From: Halobacteriovorax sp. GB3
Lineage (GTDB): Bacteria > Bdellovibrionota > Bacteriovoracia > Bacteriovoracales > Bacteriovoracaceae
Direction: 5' to 3'
DNA: 64,000 nt
Assembly: GCF_028649655.1 (NCBI RefSeq)
Contig: NZ_JAQSLN010000003.1
Location: 620,001-684,000, forward strand
The notes under the pieces were generated by a model. That model was not told the DNA's origin. It saw only the letters and a program-made list of their open reading frames with translations, and made no database searches. A program made the translations under genes and the position numbers. Shown here one piece after another: positions 50,860-60,273 of this stretch. Position 1 is the first letter of the stretch; every line of letters begins with the position of its first letter.

Positions 50860-52341
50860 CTATACGTTTCTAAATCCAAAACTTGATTGCCAAACACTTT
50901 GTCCCGACTGGGCAGGTTTTTGCTTTCTTTCATTGATAAGAAAGGCCGCAATGGCCATTGCAATCTGATGCTCGGTCTCATCTTTTTTCAATAATTTATC
51001 TTTAAAGGTTTCAACAAAGTGGGTGTAAGTAATCCCTTTAGCAAATTCTTCTGTAGATAAAATTCTTTTTAAGTAATCTCTATTTGTTTTTACTCCAAGA
51101 AAAGGAATATCATCCAGAGAATTAAGAATCTTCTCTGTCGCACTTTCTCTGCTTTCTCCCCATGCAATGAGTTTAGCAAGCATAGGATCAAAATTAACTG
51201 TGACTTCATTTCCATCTACATAACCAGAGTCCAAACGTACTCCGTTTAAAAGTGGGTAACCGACGCAGCTGATTTTTCCCGTTGCAGGAAGAAAATTATT
51301 GTCTGGATCTTCAGAATAGAGACGTACTTCGATAGCATGCCCCTTTTGTTGAATCTCACTTTGTTTCATCTCGATACGCTGTCCACTTGCAGCGATAATC
51401 TGCATGCGAACAAGATCAACTCCAGTCACCATTTCAGTGACAGGATGCTCAACCTGAAGTCTTGTATTCATCTCAAGAAAGTAGAATCGACCATCATCAT
51501 CGAGGATATATTCAATCGTTCCAGCTCCGAGGTAATCAATACCACTTGATATGGCCACGGCACTCTCAGTGATTTCTTTTCTAAGTTCATCACTTAGTGC
51601 AACAGATGGAGTTTCTTCAACAATTTTTTGGTGCCTTCTTTGAATCGAGCACTCTCTTTCAAAGAAATGAAGATGATTACCATGAGAGTCACTCATGACC
51701 TGAACTTCTATATGGCGTGGATTAGTAATGTATTTTTCTATAAGTACGGTATCATCACCAAAAGCATTTTTGGCTTCTCGCATAGCTGATTGAAGGCCCT
51801 CGAGAAATTCTTCTTCCTTCCAAACGACCCTCATTCCCTTTCCACCACCTCCGGCAGAGGCCTTGACAAGAACGGGAAATCCTATTTTTACTGCTTGTTC
51901 ACGAAGGAAGTTCTCCTCTTGATTATCACCGTGGTAACCAGGAATAAGTGGAATTCCAAGTTCTTCCATTTTTTGCTTAGAAGTTTTCTTATCTCCCATA
52001 ATCAGCATTGACTCAGATCGAGGTCCAATAAAAATAATTCCCTCACTAATCACACGATCAGCAAACGTTCCATTCTCAGAGAGAAAACCATAACCAGGGT
52101 GAATGGCATCGGCACCAGATTTTTTAGCAATATCGATGATCTTCGCCTGATTGAGATACGTCTCACTCAAGGCCCCTTCACCTAAACAATAAGACTCATC
52201 ACCCATATAGCTATGAGGATAAGACTTTTCTTTTTCAGTGTAGATCGTGACTGTTTTAATGCCCATTTCTTTAGCTGTCTTAATAACTCGAAGAGCAATT
52301 TCACCACGGTTCGCAATTAAAATTTTCTTTATTTCTCTCAC
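50860..52341 (-). CDS. Biotin carboxylase subunit of methylcrotonyl-CoA carboxylase, GTG start
   Basis: 493 residues. ATP-grasp enzyme that carboxylates biotin. It opens Ile-Leu-Ile-Ala-Asn-Arg-Gly-Glu-Ile-Ala-Leu-Arg-Val, has the glycine-rich Lys-Ala-Ser-Ala-Gly-Gly-Gly-Gly-Lys-Gly-Met, Glu-Arg-Glu-Cys-Ser-Ile-Gln-Arg-Arg, and Glu-Met-Asn-Thr-Arg-Leu-Gln-Val-Glu-His. It stops at about the end of the carboxylase domain, without a biotinyl part. The GTG at 52341 lies three bases after the upstream stop and follows GGGAG, which decides it over a start seven codons earlier. Context (mccB, hydratase, HMG-CoA lyase) points to methylcrotonyl-CoA. Confidence 0.88.
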   Translation of the reverse strand: MREIKKILIANRGEIALRVIKTAKEMGIKTVTIYTEKEKSYPHSYMGDESYCLGEGALSETYLNQAKIIDIAKKSGADAIHPGYGFLSENGTFADRVISEGIIFIGPRSESMLIMGDKKTSKQKMEELGIPLIPGYHGDNQEENFLREQAVKIGFPVLVKASAGGGGKGMRVVWKEEEFLEGLQSAMREAKNAFGDDTVLIEKYITNPRHIEVQVMSDSHGNHLHFFERECSIQRRHQKIVEETPSVALSDELRKEITESAVAISSGIDYLGAGTIEYILDDDGRFYFLEMNTRLQVEHPVTEMVTGVDLVRMQIIAASGQRIEMKQSEIQQKGHAIEVRLYSEDPDNNFLPATGKISCVGYPLLNGVRLDSGYVDGNEVTVNFDPMLAKLIAWGESRESATEKILNSLDDIPFLGVKTNRDYLKRILSTEEFAKGITYTHFVETFKDKLLKKDETEHQIAMAIAAFLINERKQKPAQSGQSVWQSSFGFRNV

Positions 52342-52343
52342 GA

Positions 52344-53144
52344 TTAAACTCCCTCTAACCAATTTGGTTTACGCTTTGTAAGAAGGGCATCCATCCCCTC
52401 TTGACCTTCTTCGCTCGTTCTTTGTTTAGCAATCGTTTTACACGTGTAATCAATGACTGATTCAAATTGATTATCTAGTACTTTAGCATCAACATTTTGA
52501 ATGAGCTGTTTGCAAACCTGTTGTGCCCCAGGTGCGGCCATAAGAAATTTTGATACGACTTGTTCAACGTCTTTTTCGAAATATCGTTCAAGAGACACTT
52601 GATGAACAAGCTCCATTTCCATCGCTTTTTCAGGACCAAACTTCTCACCAGTTAAAAAGTAAGCTCTTGCCTTAGAGTGGCCAATTTTGGCCATAACATA
52701 AGGAGAAATAACAGCGGGAACTAATCCTAAAAGAACTTCGGTAAAGCCAATCTTTGCACCTTCTTTAGCGATGACATAGTCACATACGGCTACAAGACCG
52801 GTTCCTCCACCGAGGGCATGACCATTAACTTTTCCAATGACTGGTTTTGTAACACTATTGATGACTTCAAAGAGTCGAGAAAGCTTACGTGAATCTTCAT
52901 AGTTTTCACTATCAGAATAGTCTTTCATCTTTTTCATCCAATTAAGATCTGCACCAGCACAAAATGAGCGACCAGCACCAGTTAGGACAATAAGACGTAC
53001 CTTTTCATTTTTTTCGAGTTCAAGAAACTCGTTTGTTAACCCAACAATAAGTTCATCGTTGAAGGCATTGTGTAGTTCTGGTCGATTAAGAGTAACCGTG
53101 GCCACTCCTCTCGAATCGATATCTAATAAATATAAATCACTCAT
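52344..53144 (-). CDS. Enoyl-CoA hydratase family, probable methylglutaconyl-CoA hydratase
   Basis: 266-residue crotonase-fold enzyme. Ala-Gly-Arg-Ser-Phe-Cys-Ala-Gly-Ala-Asp-Leu and Gly-His-Ala-Leu-Gly-Gly-Gly form the oxyanion hole, and Glu residues in Gly-Phe-Thr-Glu-Val and Glu-Xaa-Val match the catalytic positions. Sitting between the two halves of methylcrotonyl-CoA carboxylase, it most likely hydrates 3-methylglutaconyl-CoA to HMG-CoA. AAGGAGAAGATA precedes the ATG at 53144; a longer frame would overlap mccB by 44 bases. Confidence 0.85.
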   Translation of the reverse strand: MSDLYLLDIDSRGVATVTLNRPELHNAFNDELIVGLTNEFLELEKNEKVRLIVLTGAGRSFCAGADLNWMKKMKDYSDSENYEDSRKLSRLFEVINSVTKPVIGKVNGHALGGGTGLVAVCDYVIAKEGAKIGFTEVLLGLVPAVISPYVMAKIGHSKARAYFLTGEKFGPEKAMEMELVHQVSLERYFEKDVEQVVSKFLMAAPGAQQVCKQLIQNVDAKVLDNQFESVIDYTCKTIAKQRTSEEGQEGMDALLTKRKPNWLEGV

Positions 53145-53154
53145 TATCTTCTCC

Positions 53155-54765
53155 TTACATTCTAAAAACGCCAAATTTCGACTCTTTAATCTCTTCATTT
53201 AAAGAGGCTGAAATGGCGAGTCCAAGAATTTCTCTCGTATGAGCAGGATCAATGATCCCATCATCCCAAAGTCTTGCTGTAGAATAGTAAGCAGAACCTT
53301 CTCGTTCATATTTTTCTAGAATTGGTTTTTGAAATTCCTTTACTTCCTCATCACTCATAGCTCCTTTAGAAGCTGCTTGCTTAACAGTCGTAAGTACTCC
53401 TGCTGCTTGCTCGCCGCCCATAACGGAGATACGAGCATTCGGCCACATCCATAGAAAACGAGGAGAATAAGCGCGTCCACACATTCCATAGTTTCCAGCA
53501 CCAAATGAACCACCAATGATCACAGTAAACTTTGGAACATCAACAGTTGAGACGGCCGTAACCATCTTTGCCCCGTGCTTAGCAATCCCTTCTGATTCAT
53601 ATTTTTTACCAACCATGAAACCAGTAATATTTTGCAAGAAAACAAGTGGGATTTTCCTTTGGCCACATAGCTCAATAAAGTGAGCACCTTTGACGGCCGA
53701 TTCAGAAAAGAGAATACCATTATTGGCGACGATTCCGACTTGTTGTCCGTGAATTTTGGCAAAGGCACAAACAAGAGTTGTCCCGTAGCGTTCTTTGAAT
53801 TCATGAAACTCAGAACCATCGACCAAACGAGCAATAATCTCACGAATATCAAAAGGCTTTTTAGAATCTTTATTTACAATTCCATAAAGCTCTTCTCTAT
53901 CGTAGAGAGGCTCTTTAATTTCACTAATATCTTTTTGCCCAAGAATTTTCCCCGGGCTTTTATAATTGAGATTCTCAACAATATTTCTCGTGATGATCAG
54001 TGCTTCACCTTCGTCTTCAGCAAAGTGGTCAGCAACACCACTATCACTTGTATGAACTTTAGCGCCTCCGAGCTCTTCTGCTGTAACTTCTTCACCTGTT
54101 GCGGCCTTAACAAGAGGAGGTCCCCCTAAGAAAATGGTTCCATTTCCTTTTACAATGACCGATTCATCGGCCATGGCCGGAACATACGCTCCTCCAGCAG
54201 TACAGGAACCTAGTACCACAGCAATTTGTGGAATTCCCATCGAAGACATTTGTGCTTGATTATAAAAGATTCTTCCAAAGTGATCGCGATCAGGAAAAAC
54301 TTCATCTTGCATCGGAAGAAAGGCTCCTCCAGAGTCAACAAGATAAATACATGGTAGACGATTTTCGCGAGCAATTTCTTGTGCGCGTAAGTGTTTTTTA
54401 ACAGTCATTGGAAAGTATGTTCCACCTTTAACAGTGGCATCGTTAGCTACGAACATACATTCAATTCCGTGAACTCTTCCCACACCACAGACAACACCAG
54501 CAGCAGGAACGTCAGTTCCATACATCCCATTGGCGGCCAGAGCACTAAGTTCAATAAATGGAGAGCCTTCATCTAAGATGCGCTCAATCCTTTCGCGAGC
54601 AAGGAATTTGCCACGCGAATGATGACGATCAACATACTTTTGACCACCACATTCTTTAACTTTAGATAATCTTTCTTTTAATTCGCTTCTCAACGAAAGA
54701 TGAAACTCTTGGTTCTCTTTGAAAACTTCTGAATTAACATCTATTTGTGAATGGTAAACATCCAT
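53155..54765 (-). CDS. mccB: Methylcrotonyl-CoA carboxylase, carboxyltransferase subunit
   Basis: 536-residue carboxyltransferase that moves CO2 from biotin to 3-methylcrotonyl-CoA. The family blocks are close to the known enzyme: Tyr-Leu-Val-Asp-Ser-Gly-Gly-Ala, [13 protein letters not shown], [12 protein letters not shown], [12 protein letters not shown] and [10 protein letters not shown]. First gene of a six-gene unit. The isovaleryl-CoA dehydrogenase that normally supplies the substrate is not in the window. Confidence 0.95.
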   Translation of the reverse strand: MDVYHSQIDVNSEVFKENQEFHLSLRSELKERLSKVKECGGQKYVDRHHSRGKFLARERIERILDEGSPFIELSALAANGMYGTDVPAAGVVCGVGRVHGIECMFVANDATVKGGTYFPMTVKKHLRAQEIARENRLPCIYLVDSGGAFLPMQDEVFPDRDHFGRIFYNQAQMSSMGIPQIAVVLGSCTAGGAYVPAMADESVIVKGNGTIFLGGPPLVKAATGEEVTAEELGGAKVHTSDSGVADHFAEDEGEALIITRNIVENLNYKSPGKILGQKDISEIKEPLYDREELYGIVNKDSKKPFDIREIIARLVDGSEFHEFKERYGTTLVCAFAKIHGQQVGIVANNGILFSESAVKGAHFIELCGQRKIPLVFLQNITGFMVGKKYESEGIAKHGAKMVTAVSTVDVPKFTVIIGGSFGAGNYGMCGRAYSPRFLWMWPNARISVMGGEQAAGVLTTVKQAASKGAMSDEEVKEFQKPILEKYEREGSAYYSTARLWDDGIIDPAHTREILGLAISASLNEEIKESKFGVFRM

Positions 54766-54899
54766 AGATTCCCCAGTGTAAGCGTTGTGTTAAGCCCGAG
54801 TATTTTAATTGGTTTATTTAAAATCGACAAGACATGGGCGGTCACTAACACAAGTTGTTAGGGAACTAAGATGATGAAATTAGATGAATTCTAGAAAGA

Positions 54900-54927
54900 G
54901 AAGGTCATAAATGGACTTATGTCCTTC
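54900..54927 (-). terminator. Imperfect hairpin, possible terminator
   Basis: GAAGG-T-CATAA at 54900-54910 faces TTATG-T-CCTTC at 54917-54927, ten pairs with one mismatch. It lies 16 bases beyond the stop of the gene at 54943. The T tract after it on the minus strand is interrupted, so this is tentative. The rest of the 54766-54942 gap probably carries the mccB promoter, which I could not pin down. Confidence 0.4.
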
Positions 54928-54942
54928 CCTTAGATCGTGAAA

Positions 54943-55983
54943 TTAGGGTTTCTTAGCCTGGGAGAATGCGTCAACATAACTCTGACACACCGATCCAAGT
55001 CCGTTAGCAAATTCTGTCCCAAAGCTAACTTTTGAACGTCTCGCTTGTAAGTAATAAAAGAAAAAGTCACGGGCCAAAAGGTTTACCATTTCATTTTGAT
55101 CCCATTTTACGAAGACATCGAATTTCTTTTTAAGCTTCTGATTTCCATGATTGAGATGACTAAGAGCTAAAATTAAAGGACGCTCCAGATATTGCTCTTG
55201 TGAAAGTGCAGTGAATCTCTTTTGGATTTGGCACTGATTAAAATAGGCCTTTGTAAAACTTTCTTTAGAGCTGGAAGGAAGGTTTCTAAGCATTCCAGCA
55301 ATTGCAGCTTCAATGACAATAGAGTTATTAAGATTAGAAATATGATCAATTGGATTAAAGTGCAAAACGACATGATGACCATAAAAGCTTGCAACAGGAG
55401 CGTTTGCCGAAGGCCACCAAACCATGTGTATATTGATATTTGGTTTTTTAACTCCCAAAAACTTCGCAATATCTTTTAAAACGCGGTTGACTTTATCTTT
55501 TGAAAAATTCTTTTTCAATAATTTCACCTTTGACTTAAAGGCGATGGATTCTTTGTACCACTCTTTAATATTTTCTTTGAAATACTTAATGGTTTCGGCG
55601 AGAAAGAGAATATCATCCTTCTTTAGCTTTGGACTTAATTTTCTTAAAGCTTCATCAACAGATTCAGATGTATAAAAGGCCTCAGAAATAATATCGAGAG
55701 GAACATCGAGTTCAGAAAACATTGAAGTTTCGCTAGAGGGAGACTTTTGTTTAAAACGCAATCGAAAGGAACGATAGAGTTGCAGTTTTTCAATATCGCG
55801 ATCACTAAGTCCAAATTTTTTCTGCCAGGCTACGCGATATTCGCGTTTAGAGGCAGGAAACCACTCAGAGAGATTATCTAAGATAGTAAAAACATCAGCA
55901 GCTTCAGTGTGGGAGAAAAATTCACTTTTTCTAGCATGACTTGAGAAGCTGAGCAGACAGACAACAATAACCAACCACTTCAT
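54943..55983 (-). CDS. Exported protein of unknown function
   Basis: 346 residues with a signal peptide (about 1-17, Ser-His-Ala). Mostly helical and basic. A stretch near 190-240 has the strand-strand-helix order of zinc metallopeptidases, but the helix reads Val-Ile-Glu-Ala-Ala-Ile-Ala where His-Glu-Xaa-Xaa-His would stand, so if related it is inactive. It follows the 923-residue exported protein after 12 bases and is likely co-transcribed. Confidence 0.6.
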   Translation of the reverse strand: MKWLVIVVCLLSFSSHARKSEFFSHTEAADVFTILDNLSEWFPASKREYRVAWQKKFGLSDRDIEKLQLYRSFRLRFKQKSPSSETSMFSELDVPLDIISEAFYTSESVDEALRKLSPKLKKDDILFLAETIKYFKENIKEWYKESIAFKSKVKLLKKNFSKDKVNRVLKDIAKFLGVKKPNINIHMVWWPSANAPVASFYGHHVVLHFNPIDHISNLNNSIVIEAAIAGMLRNLPSSSKESFTKAYFNQCQIQKRFTALSQEQYLERPLILALSHLNHGNQKLKKKFDVFVKWDQNEMVNLLARDFFFYYLQARRSKVSFGTEFANGLGSVCQSYVDAFSQAKKP

Positions 55984-55995
55984 AAAATCCCTTTG

Positions 55996-58767
55996 TTACT
56001 GATTAGCTTCGTCAATTTGACGATTCATTTCATCTAATCGGTAGATTTTACGAGATTTTTTAGGGGCCGCAATTGTCTTTTTCTTTCTTTCAGAAGCAAT
56101 CGCCCTCTCTTTATCTTTAACGAGAACTTTCTTAAATAATGGTTTACCATCTTTTATAACAACTTTCCCATCTTCTCCAAGAATTGGCTCGTACTTATAG
56201 AAAACACCTTTTTCAACTTCTTGAAAAACCGGCTCTCCTTTAGAATTCAAAAGAGCTTGAAAGAGATCGCCATCTTGACCAATGACAATGGAATCTTTTC
56301 CAATATCAGAACGAGAAAATGAAAGAGCACTAGATTGTGTCTTTCCATTTGTGCTCGCTGATCTTGAAAAAGAGCTCTCACCAGAAGATGAAGCAGATGA
56401 ATTTGCACTTGGTGCACTTAAGCTCGAGACGCCTGAAGACCCAGAAGAAGATGCGACAGATTCATTGATCACACCAGATCCTGGAGAGCTAGAAGCTCTT
56501 GAAACTCTAGAGCTATTTGATCGAGAAGGAGAAGTTCTACTAGAACCCACTTGTTTTGTTTGCTTATTTCCTTCACTAGAATCATCATCTGATGCAATCT
56601 CGCGAGACTTTGCCATCTTATCTTCTAATCTTTTAATTTGTGCTAAAAGGGAATCAACTCTCTCGTTGCCCTCGACACTAGGAGTAGACTCTTGAGTGGA
56701 ATTTGCACTTTTTAACTGAGCTTTTAAATCCGCAATTTCTTGAGCTAAAGCATCTCGTCCATCATCTTGCCTCAGTGAATTATCCTCTTCTCTTGCACTA
56801 ATGGCCTCTTTTTTGACCATTCCATCATAAAGAGGGACAAGGGACTGGTTTTGATAATTAGTATTTTGATAATCTGGAGTTGCCATTTTAGGGGCACTTG
56901 AGTTTTGTTCAGGTGTAACCTGTGCTTTCGTTGCTGCTGACAATTTTGTATTTTGAGGTTGAACGCTCCCGACCTGTACCAGCTCTGTGTCAGGATTTAG
57001 CAACCCATTTTTTCTCATATAACTATTAGAGTTGGATGTAATATTTTTCATTTTATCATCATCATAAATAAGATCAGAAACACTTAAAGGGTCTTTACCT
57101 CTTTCAAGAGCTTGAGAAAAAGCAACGCAGTAGTACTGAGCTGTTTTAATCCCCATTTCACCAGATGAATCAACATTGATTAAATCTTCAAGTCCAGTAA
57201 GCATTGGGTTTCCATCTTTATTATAAAAATCATCAATGGATATTTTATCAAATGTTTCAATTTCACCACAGACTCTAGAAAAGTCCTTTCCAATTTCACC
57301 ACATGTACTAATTAATTCTTCAATTCCCTCATCTTCTTTAGAGAAGACATAATCAGAAAAACTCATCTCGCCAAGGTCTTGCTCAAGAATCATCTTTTCT
57401 AAGAATTCAGAAATTCCCTCATCTTCACTTCCCTCTACCATCTCTCTGTATTCTTTACCAATAATTGGACTTCTAAGGATATAGCTTGAAAGGGCCATTG
57501 CATGCTCATAATAAGGTAAATGTTCTTTTGTGATCGCTCCCATAGGGGCTGGTGTTGAATTATTTAAAAGCAAGTTTGCATCACGTTGCTTGCTAGTAAA
57601 ATCCTCTCTGAGCCTTTCTTTTTCATAAGTATCAACTCTTTTAACGAAATCGATATTCGACATTTTTTCAAAGCCTTCATTTGAAAAGGCATTGAGAAGA
57701 TGAACAGTCTCCTTCTCATTTTCAATAAATCTCAAAAGCTCTTTTTGGAGATCTTTTGGTTTTGATTTAACAATTTCTGCATACTCAGAGCTATCTTTTA
57801 ATTTCTTCAGAGCTTGTTCAATATTACTATCGACGATTGTGAGAAGTGGTCGAGAAGCGTTTTCAAGTTCTTTTGTACTAATATCACTCATTTCACTAAA
57901 GGTCTTTAAAGGCTTACAAAGAGATCTCGAGTTTGAATTTCTATTACAATCTCTAGCAATTTCTTTTAAGGTATTACTCACATTATTAATCGTGCTTTTC
58001 TTACAACTACTCGCTTTCAATTTTCTTTTTGAAATACCTGGAAGACACCATTGAACTTCATTAGAACTTAGGAGCTTTTTTTTCTGCTCTTTTGTTCCAT
58101 GCTCTAAATAGTAATGAATTTTTGTAAAAATTGAGACCTGCTTAGAAGTGGCACCTAAAAGGGTCTTCACTTGCATCATCGATCGTAATTTATGTGAAAT
58201 ATCATCAATTTCTTTTTTACCGATGGCCTTTTGATTCCCTTTTGAAACTTGACTTTGAATGCATGAGCAAACTTTCTCAGGAGTTGCATTTACTAAACAC
58301 ATTCCAGATTTTGAGACATCTTGAAATAATGAATTCACAGGCGCTTTTTTCGAAGATCCATTTTCACAATCAATAATGTCATCGTCCTTATAATTTTCTT
58401 CATCAAAATTGAAGGACCTTAGAGTTCCATCTTCATTTTTCTTTGTTTTAAGCTCTTCATTTACCTCAAGCGAGTTTTCACGAATTCTTTTTAAGTTTTT
58501 ATCCTCATTAAGGAATGTATCATCGTTTGCAAAACACTTTAATTTTTGAGGAATAACACCTGAGCTTGAATAATCATTCTGACACTTTGTTGGATAAAGT
58601 AAGTTCATTTCAGAAGAAGTTATTGGGCTAACCTTTTTTGTAAAAAAACTAGCATTACTTGAAGATGGAGAAGAGGATGCAGAACCACTGAGCCCACCAA
58701 CAGCATACACATGGGAGCTTAATAGTAAAAAAGATGAAATTAATAGGGTCTTAATTGTTTTTAAAAT
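55996..58767 (-). CDS. Large exported serine-rich protein, probable AUU start
   Basis: About 923 residues. The first canonical start in frame (GTG at 58710) would leave no signal peptide, but the frame stays open to 58773 and encodes a classic one, with Lys-Thr-Ile-Lys-Thr, a Leu/Ser-rich core and a Val-Tyr-Ala cleavage site. The codon placed correctly after AGGTGA (six-base spacer) is ATT at 58767-58765. The mature protein has a helical, cysteine-containing N-terminal half, a coiled coil near 695-720, a disordered Ser-rich segment near 730-800 and a charged C-terminus. No family is recognised. It is followed by another exported protein gene. Confidence 0.6.
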   Translation of the reverse strand: MLKTIKTLLISSFLLLSSHVYAVGGLSGSASSSPSSSNASFFTKKVSPITSSEMNLLYPTKCQNDYSSSGVIPQKLKCFANDDTFLNEDKNLKRIRENSLEVNEELKTKKNEDGTLRSFNFDEENYKDDDIIDCENGSSKKAPVNSLFQDVSKSGMCLVNATPEKVCSCIQSQVSKGNQKAIGKKEIDDISHKLRSMMQVKTLLGATSKQVSIFTKIHYYLEHGTKEQKKKLLSSNEVQWCLPGISKRKLKASSCKKSTINNVSNTLKEIARDCNRNSNSRSLCKPLKTFSEMSDISTKELENASRPLLTIVDSNIEQALKKLKDSSEYAEIVKSKPKDLQKELLRFIENEKETVHLLNAFSNEGFEKMSNIDFVKRVDTYEKERLREDFTSKQRDANLLLNNSTPAPMGAITKEHLPYYEHAMALSSYILRSPIIGKEYREMVEGSEDEGISEFLEKMILEQDLGEMSFSDYVFSKEDEGIEELISTCGEIGKDFSRVCGEIETFDKISIDDFYNKDGNPMLTGLEDLINVDSSGEMGIKTAQYYCVAFSQALERGKDPLSVSDLIYDDDKMKNITSNSNSYMRKNGLLNPDTELVQVGSVQPQNTKLSAATKAQVTPEQNSSAPKMATPDYQNTNYQNQSLVPLYDGMVKKEAISAREEDNSLRQDDGRDALAQEIADLKAQLKSANSTQESTPSVEGNERVDSLLAQIKRLEDKMAKSREIASDDDSSEGNKQTKQVGSSRTSPSRSNSSRVSRASSSPGSGVINESVASSSGSSGVSSLSAPSANSSASSSGESSFSRSASTNGKTQSSALSFSRSDIGKDSIVIGQDGDLFQALLNSKGEPVFQEVEKGVFYKYEPILGEDGKVVIKDGKPLFKKVLVKDKERAIASERKKKTIAAPKKSRKIYRLDEMNRQIDEANQ

Positions 58768-58842
58768 AACCGATCACCTAAGAAAAATTAATATTCCCTA
58801 GACTTTTCGACAGGTTTACCCAAATTCTTTAACTGAGAGTTG

Positions 58843-60096
58843 CTATAGCAATGTTTTTATTCGATCTAAATGACAAGAAATGGTCTTTTTAGCATATTTT
58901 ATCAGCTCTTTTGGTAAATCAGCGTAAATAATCGCCAAAATTTCATCTTCACTCCTTCCTTCTAGGTAGAGTTCCTTAATGACTTTTTCACGTTGCTTTC
59001 TATGAGAGAGTGTTTGTTTTATTTTCCAAACACCACCAAGCCCTATGCCATGTGATGGAAAAATGACTTTTGGATTTAAAGAAATGACTTTTTCCATGCT
59101 TAAAAAATACTTAGTCATATCTCCTTCTTCATCCCCTACCACCACTGTTCCAATGGTTTGAATGAGATCACTGACTATGGCAAATCTCTTCTTTGAATCC
59201 ATGATCATGAGCTGGCCTTCATCATGCCCAGGAACGGCTACAACATGAAGTTCCTCTCCTAACCACTCTCCTAGTTTCATTCCTTCAAAAGCTTCTTTCC
59301 AAGTGATTTCATCAAAGTAGTTAGCATTCCATCTTTTTTCAATTCGCTCTTTCGTATCTAAGCTTGAATAGATGGGAATATTAAACTCCTTTGCCAATAG
59401 GTTGGCCTTTTCAATATGGTCTCTATGGTGGTGAGTTAAAAAAATTGATCGCGGTTTAAATTGGGCCAGAAGTCTTTTTAATTTCCCATACTCATTTTCA
59501 TCGCAGGGGGAAGGATCAACAATGATCGAATCCTCTTTGCCAATAACAAAACAATTAGTTCGACTTGCCGGAGGGAATGTATTAGATCTTGGGAAAAGAA
59601 CAAAGAGATTTTTGAGGCTTTCTAAAATAGGTATCTCATTATCAAAGTCAATCTCTAAATGACCCAAGAACTCTGGTGAATTAATTTTATCCGTTAAAAT
59701 TTTGATTGGGGGAATTGTAATAATTTCGCCTTGATCAAATAGCTTATAAAACTCTTTGTGACTAAGCCACAGCCCCTCTTTAATTTCACCATTAAAAATA
59801 AAATCAGGTCTCTTATTAACAACAACACGATAAAAATGAGTTTCAAAGCGATAGGGATTAAAGTCCGGCGTTATTGCAATGGCCCAAGGCTCGATAGATT
59901 CAACTATTGAATCATTTAAATTAAGGCCAAGTTCTTCGTGGATTTCTCTATAAAGGGCCTCTTTTAAGTTTTCGCCTCTATCAACTTTGCCTCCAACAAA
60001 AGAGAGATAACCTGGGAAAACAGATAACTTCTCACTTCTTTTAATATAAAAGAGTTGATCTTCAAATTGGATGGCAGCGACGACGGATTTTCTCAT
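58843..60096 (-). CDS. Nudix hydrolase fused to a LACTB2-like MBL-fold domain
   Basis: 417 residues. Residues about 1-150 are a Nudix domain with the complete box Gly-Gly-Lys-Val-Asp-Arg-Gly-Glu, seven residues, then Arg-Glu-Ile-His-Glu-Glu-Leu-Gly. Residues about 170-417 are a metallo-beta-lactamase-fold hydrolase with Thr-His-His-His-Arg-Asp-His and Pro-Gly-His-Asp-Glu-Gly and a winged-helix-like C-terminus, as in LACTB2. The pairing suggests a house-cleaning enzyme acting on nucleotide or CoA-like compounds; the substrate is unknown. ATG start; no clear ribosome site beyond AGA. Confidence 0.85.
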   Translation of the reverse strand: MRKSVVAAIQFEDQLFYIKRSEKLSVFPGYLSFVGGKVDRGENLKEALYREIHEELGLNLNDSIVESIEPWAIAITPDFNPYRFETHFYRVVVNKRPDFIFNGEIKEGLWLSHKEFYKLFDQGEIITIPPIKILTDKINSPEFLGHLEIDFDNEIPILESLKNLFVLFPRSNTFPPASRTNCFVIGKEDSIIVDPSPCDENEYGKLKRLLAQFKPRSIFLTHHHRDHIEKANLLAKEFNIPIYSSLDTKERIEKRWNANYFDEITWKEAFEGMKLGEWLGEELHVVAVPGHDEGQLMIMDSKKRFAIVSDLIQTIGTVVVGDEEGDMTKYFLSMEKVISLNPKVIFPSHGIGLGGVWKIKQTLSHRKQREKVIKELYLEGRSEDEILAIIYADLPKELIKYAKKTISCHLDRIKTLL

Positions 60097-60172
60097 AGAT
60101 CTATTATAACGATCTCAGCGATACATAACAATTGGAAATGAGATAACAAAAACGAGGGCTCAGCGCAGCATT

Positions 60173-60198
60173 ATGACCCGTCGCTCTTTACGAGTCAT
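60173..60198 (+). promoter_or_regulatory. Inverted repeat upstream of the hydroxyphenylpyruvate dioxygenase gene
   Basis: ATGACCCGT at 60173-60181 and ACGAGTCAT at 60190-60198 match at eight of nine positions around an eight-base spacer. It is 75 bases upstream of the start codon and could be an operator; no T tract follows, so it is not a terminator. Confidence 0.4.
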
Positions 60199-60273
60199 GA
60201 TTTGTAAGCAAGAATAGCCGCTCACCAAAACGACATAGATATTATTGATCATTTTATAATCTGGGAGACTTAC

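Noticed and set aside
56282-56695. 137-codon acidic frame on the plus strand
   Set aside because: Antisense shadow of the Ser-rich segment of the exported protein; no ribosome site.
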